A stretch of 6,665 bases of DNA from JBOHRE01 sp050732635 (GTDB lineage Bacteria; Gemmatimonadota; Gemmatimonadetes; Longimicrobiales; RSA9), in contig JBOHRE010000138.1 in the NCBI GenBank assembly GCA_050732635.1, positions 1 to 6,665 on the forward strand. Direction: 5' to 3'. The notes beneath the pieces were generated by a model. It had not been told where the DNA came from. It saw only the letters and a program-made list of their open reading frames with translations, and ran no database searches. Below are positions 6,473 to 6,665 of the stretch, piece by piece (the first letter of the stretch is position 1; each line of letters begins with the position of its first letter). A program made the translations under genes and the position numbers.

Positions 6473-6479
6473 CCTCGAA

Positions 6480-6632
6480 ATGATCCGCAAGCTGAAGTCG
6501 GGCGAGTATCGGCTGTACTCGCGCAAGAAGGACCCGAAGACGGGCAAGCGGAAAAACCTGGGCACGTTCAAGACGCGGGCAGCCGCGCAGCGGCGCGAGC
6601 GCGCCGTGCAGTACTTCAAGCGGCGCGGCTAG
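6480..6632 (+). CDS. Small, highly basic conserved-looking protein (50 aa), function unknown
   Basis: A 50-residue protein starting at ATG 6480 behind a consensus AGGAGG. It has 19 Lys/Arg against 3 acidic residues (Arg3 to Arg49), so it probably binds nucleic acid. It begins MIRKLKSGEYRLYSRK, then has a turn DPKTGKRKNLGTF (18-30), then a predicted helix from about 32 to 48 ending VQYFKRR. This strand-turn-strand-helix order, with a GEYRLYSRK strand and a TGKRKNLGTF hairpin, recalls the AP2-like Arm-type DNA-binding domains at the N-terminus of tyrosine integrases, but there is no catalytic domain and the protein stands alone. I recall similar short hypothetical proteins in several bacterial phyla but cannot name a family. 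Codon use is richer in AAG than its neighbours, as the composition requires. The function is not known; the DNA- or RNA-binding suggestion is inference. Confidence 0.8.
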   Translation: MIRKLKSGEYRLYSRKKDPKTGKRKNLGTFKTRAAAQRRERAVQYFKRRG

Positions 6633-6665
6633 GCGACGCCGCCGCCGCGCGCCCCGGGCCCAGCG

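Larger units (their letters stand above)
6190..6479. other. Intergenic region and structured leader before the small basic protein
   Basis: This stretch of 290 bp has no convincing gene. Positions 6190-6299 show nothing identifiable, and no hairpin followed by a T-run marks the end of the peptidase gene. From 6300 on it becomes structured: an AT-richer inverted repeat at 6320-6332, two GC hairpins at 6344-6358 and 6360-6381, an 18-bp perfect palindrome at 6409-6426, and an imperfect repeat (6383-6404 and 6455-6477) that ends in the Shine-Dalgarno of the small gene. One reading frame stays open from 6300 into the small gene, but its residues look like GC-driven low complexity. Confidence 0.6.

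Noticed and set aside
6300..6479. N-terminal extension of the small basic protein from GTG 6300
   Set aside because: The added 60 residues are Pro/Gly/Ala-rich without pattern, they cover hairpins and an inverted repeat, and a consensus Shine-Dalgarno sits exactly upstream of ATG 6480.

Overview
The window is a very GC-rich (by eye around 70%), densely coded bacterial chromosome segment. No plasmid, phage or rRNA/tRNA gene is visible. It carries two large membrane-anchored proteins with a TolB/FlgO-like plus TPR output half, one fused to a BTAD regulator and one to a class III nucleotide cyclase. It also has a DGPF/YCII protein and a secreted M55 peptidase. This repertoire and the codon bias fit a soil-type Gemmatimonadota or a similar high-GC lineage. 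The taxonomic guess is inference from style, not from a marker gene.

Layout. (1) Positions 2-1879, + strand: the 3' part of a BTAD-type transmembrane transcriptional regulator whose DNA-binding domain lies upstream of the window. (2) 1887-2501, +: an AlkA-like HhH-GPD 3-methyladenine DNA glycosylase, 7 nt downstream and probably cotranscribed. (3) 2432-4564, -: a cyclase/TolB-like/TPR protein, convergent with the glycosylase gene and overlapping its last 70 bp. (4) 4565-4864: a 300-bp divergent intergenic region that contains a second copy of the glycosylase gene's 3' end. (5) 4865-5275, +: a YCII/DGPF-domain protein. (6) 5272-6189, +: a secreted DppA-like M55 D-aminopeptidase, start-stop coupled (GTGA) to the YCII gene. 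(7) 6190-6479: a structured non-coding leader with an AT-rich inverted repeat. (8) 6480-6632, +: a 50-residue, very basic small protein behind a consensus Shine-Dalgarno.

How it may work together. The two large proteins share the same architecture: a cytoplasmic effector domain, one membrane span, then an exported sensor/scaffold half of TolB-like domain and TPRs. One should respond by binding DNA and the other by making a cyclic nucleotide. They are paralogous in the exported half and flank the repair glycosylase. The YCII/M55 pair is a separate two-gene unit, perhaps concerned with D-amino-acid peptides or cell-wall peptides outside the cytoplasm.

Most notable signal. A perfect 29-bp direct repeat (2467-2495 and 4610-4638) lies at both ends of the cyclase gene. 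One copy is the coding 3' end of the glycosylase gene and the other is non-coding. The last ~23 cyclase codons are read antisense through the glycosylase copy. This looks like the scar of an insertion or duplication that placed the cyclase gene here. The second item of interest is the 50-residue basic protein with its structured leader.
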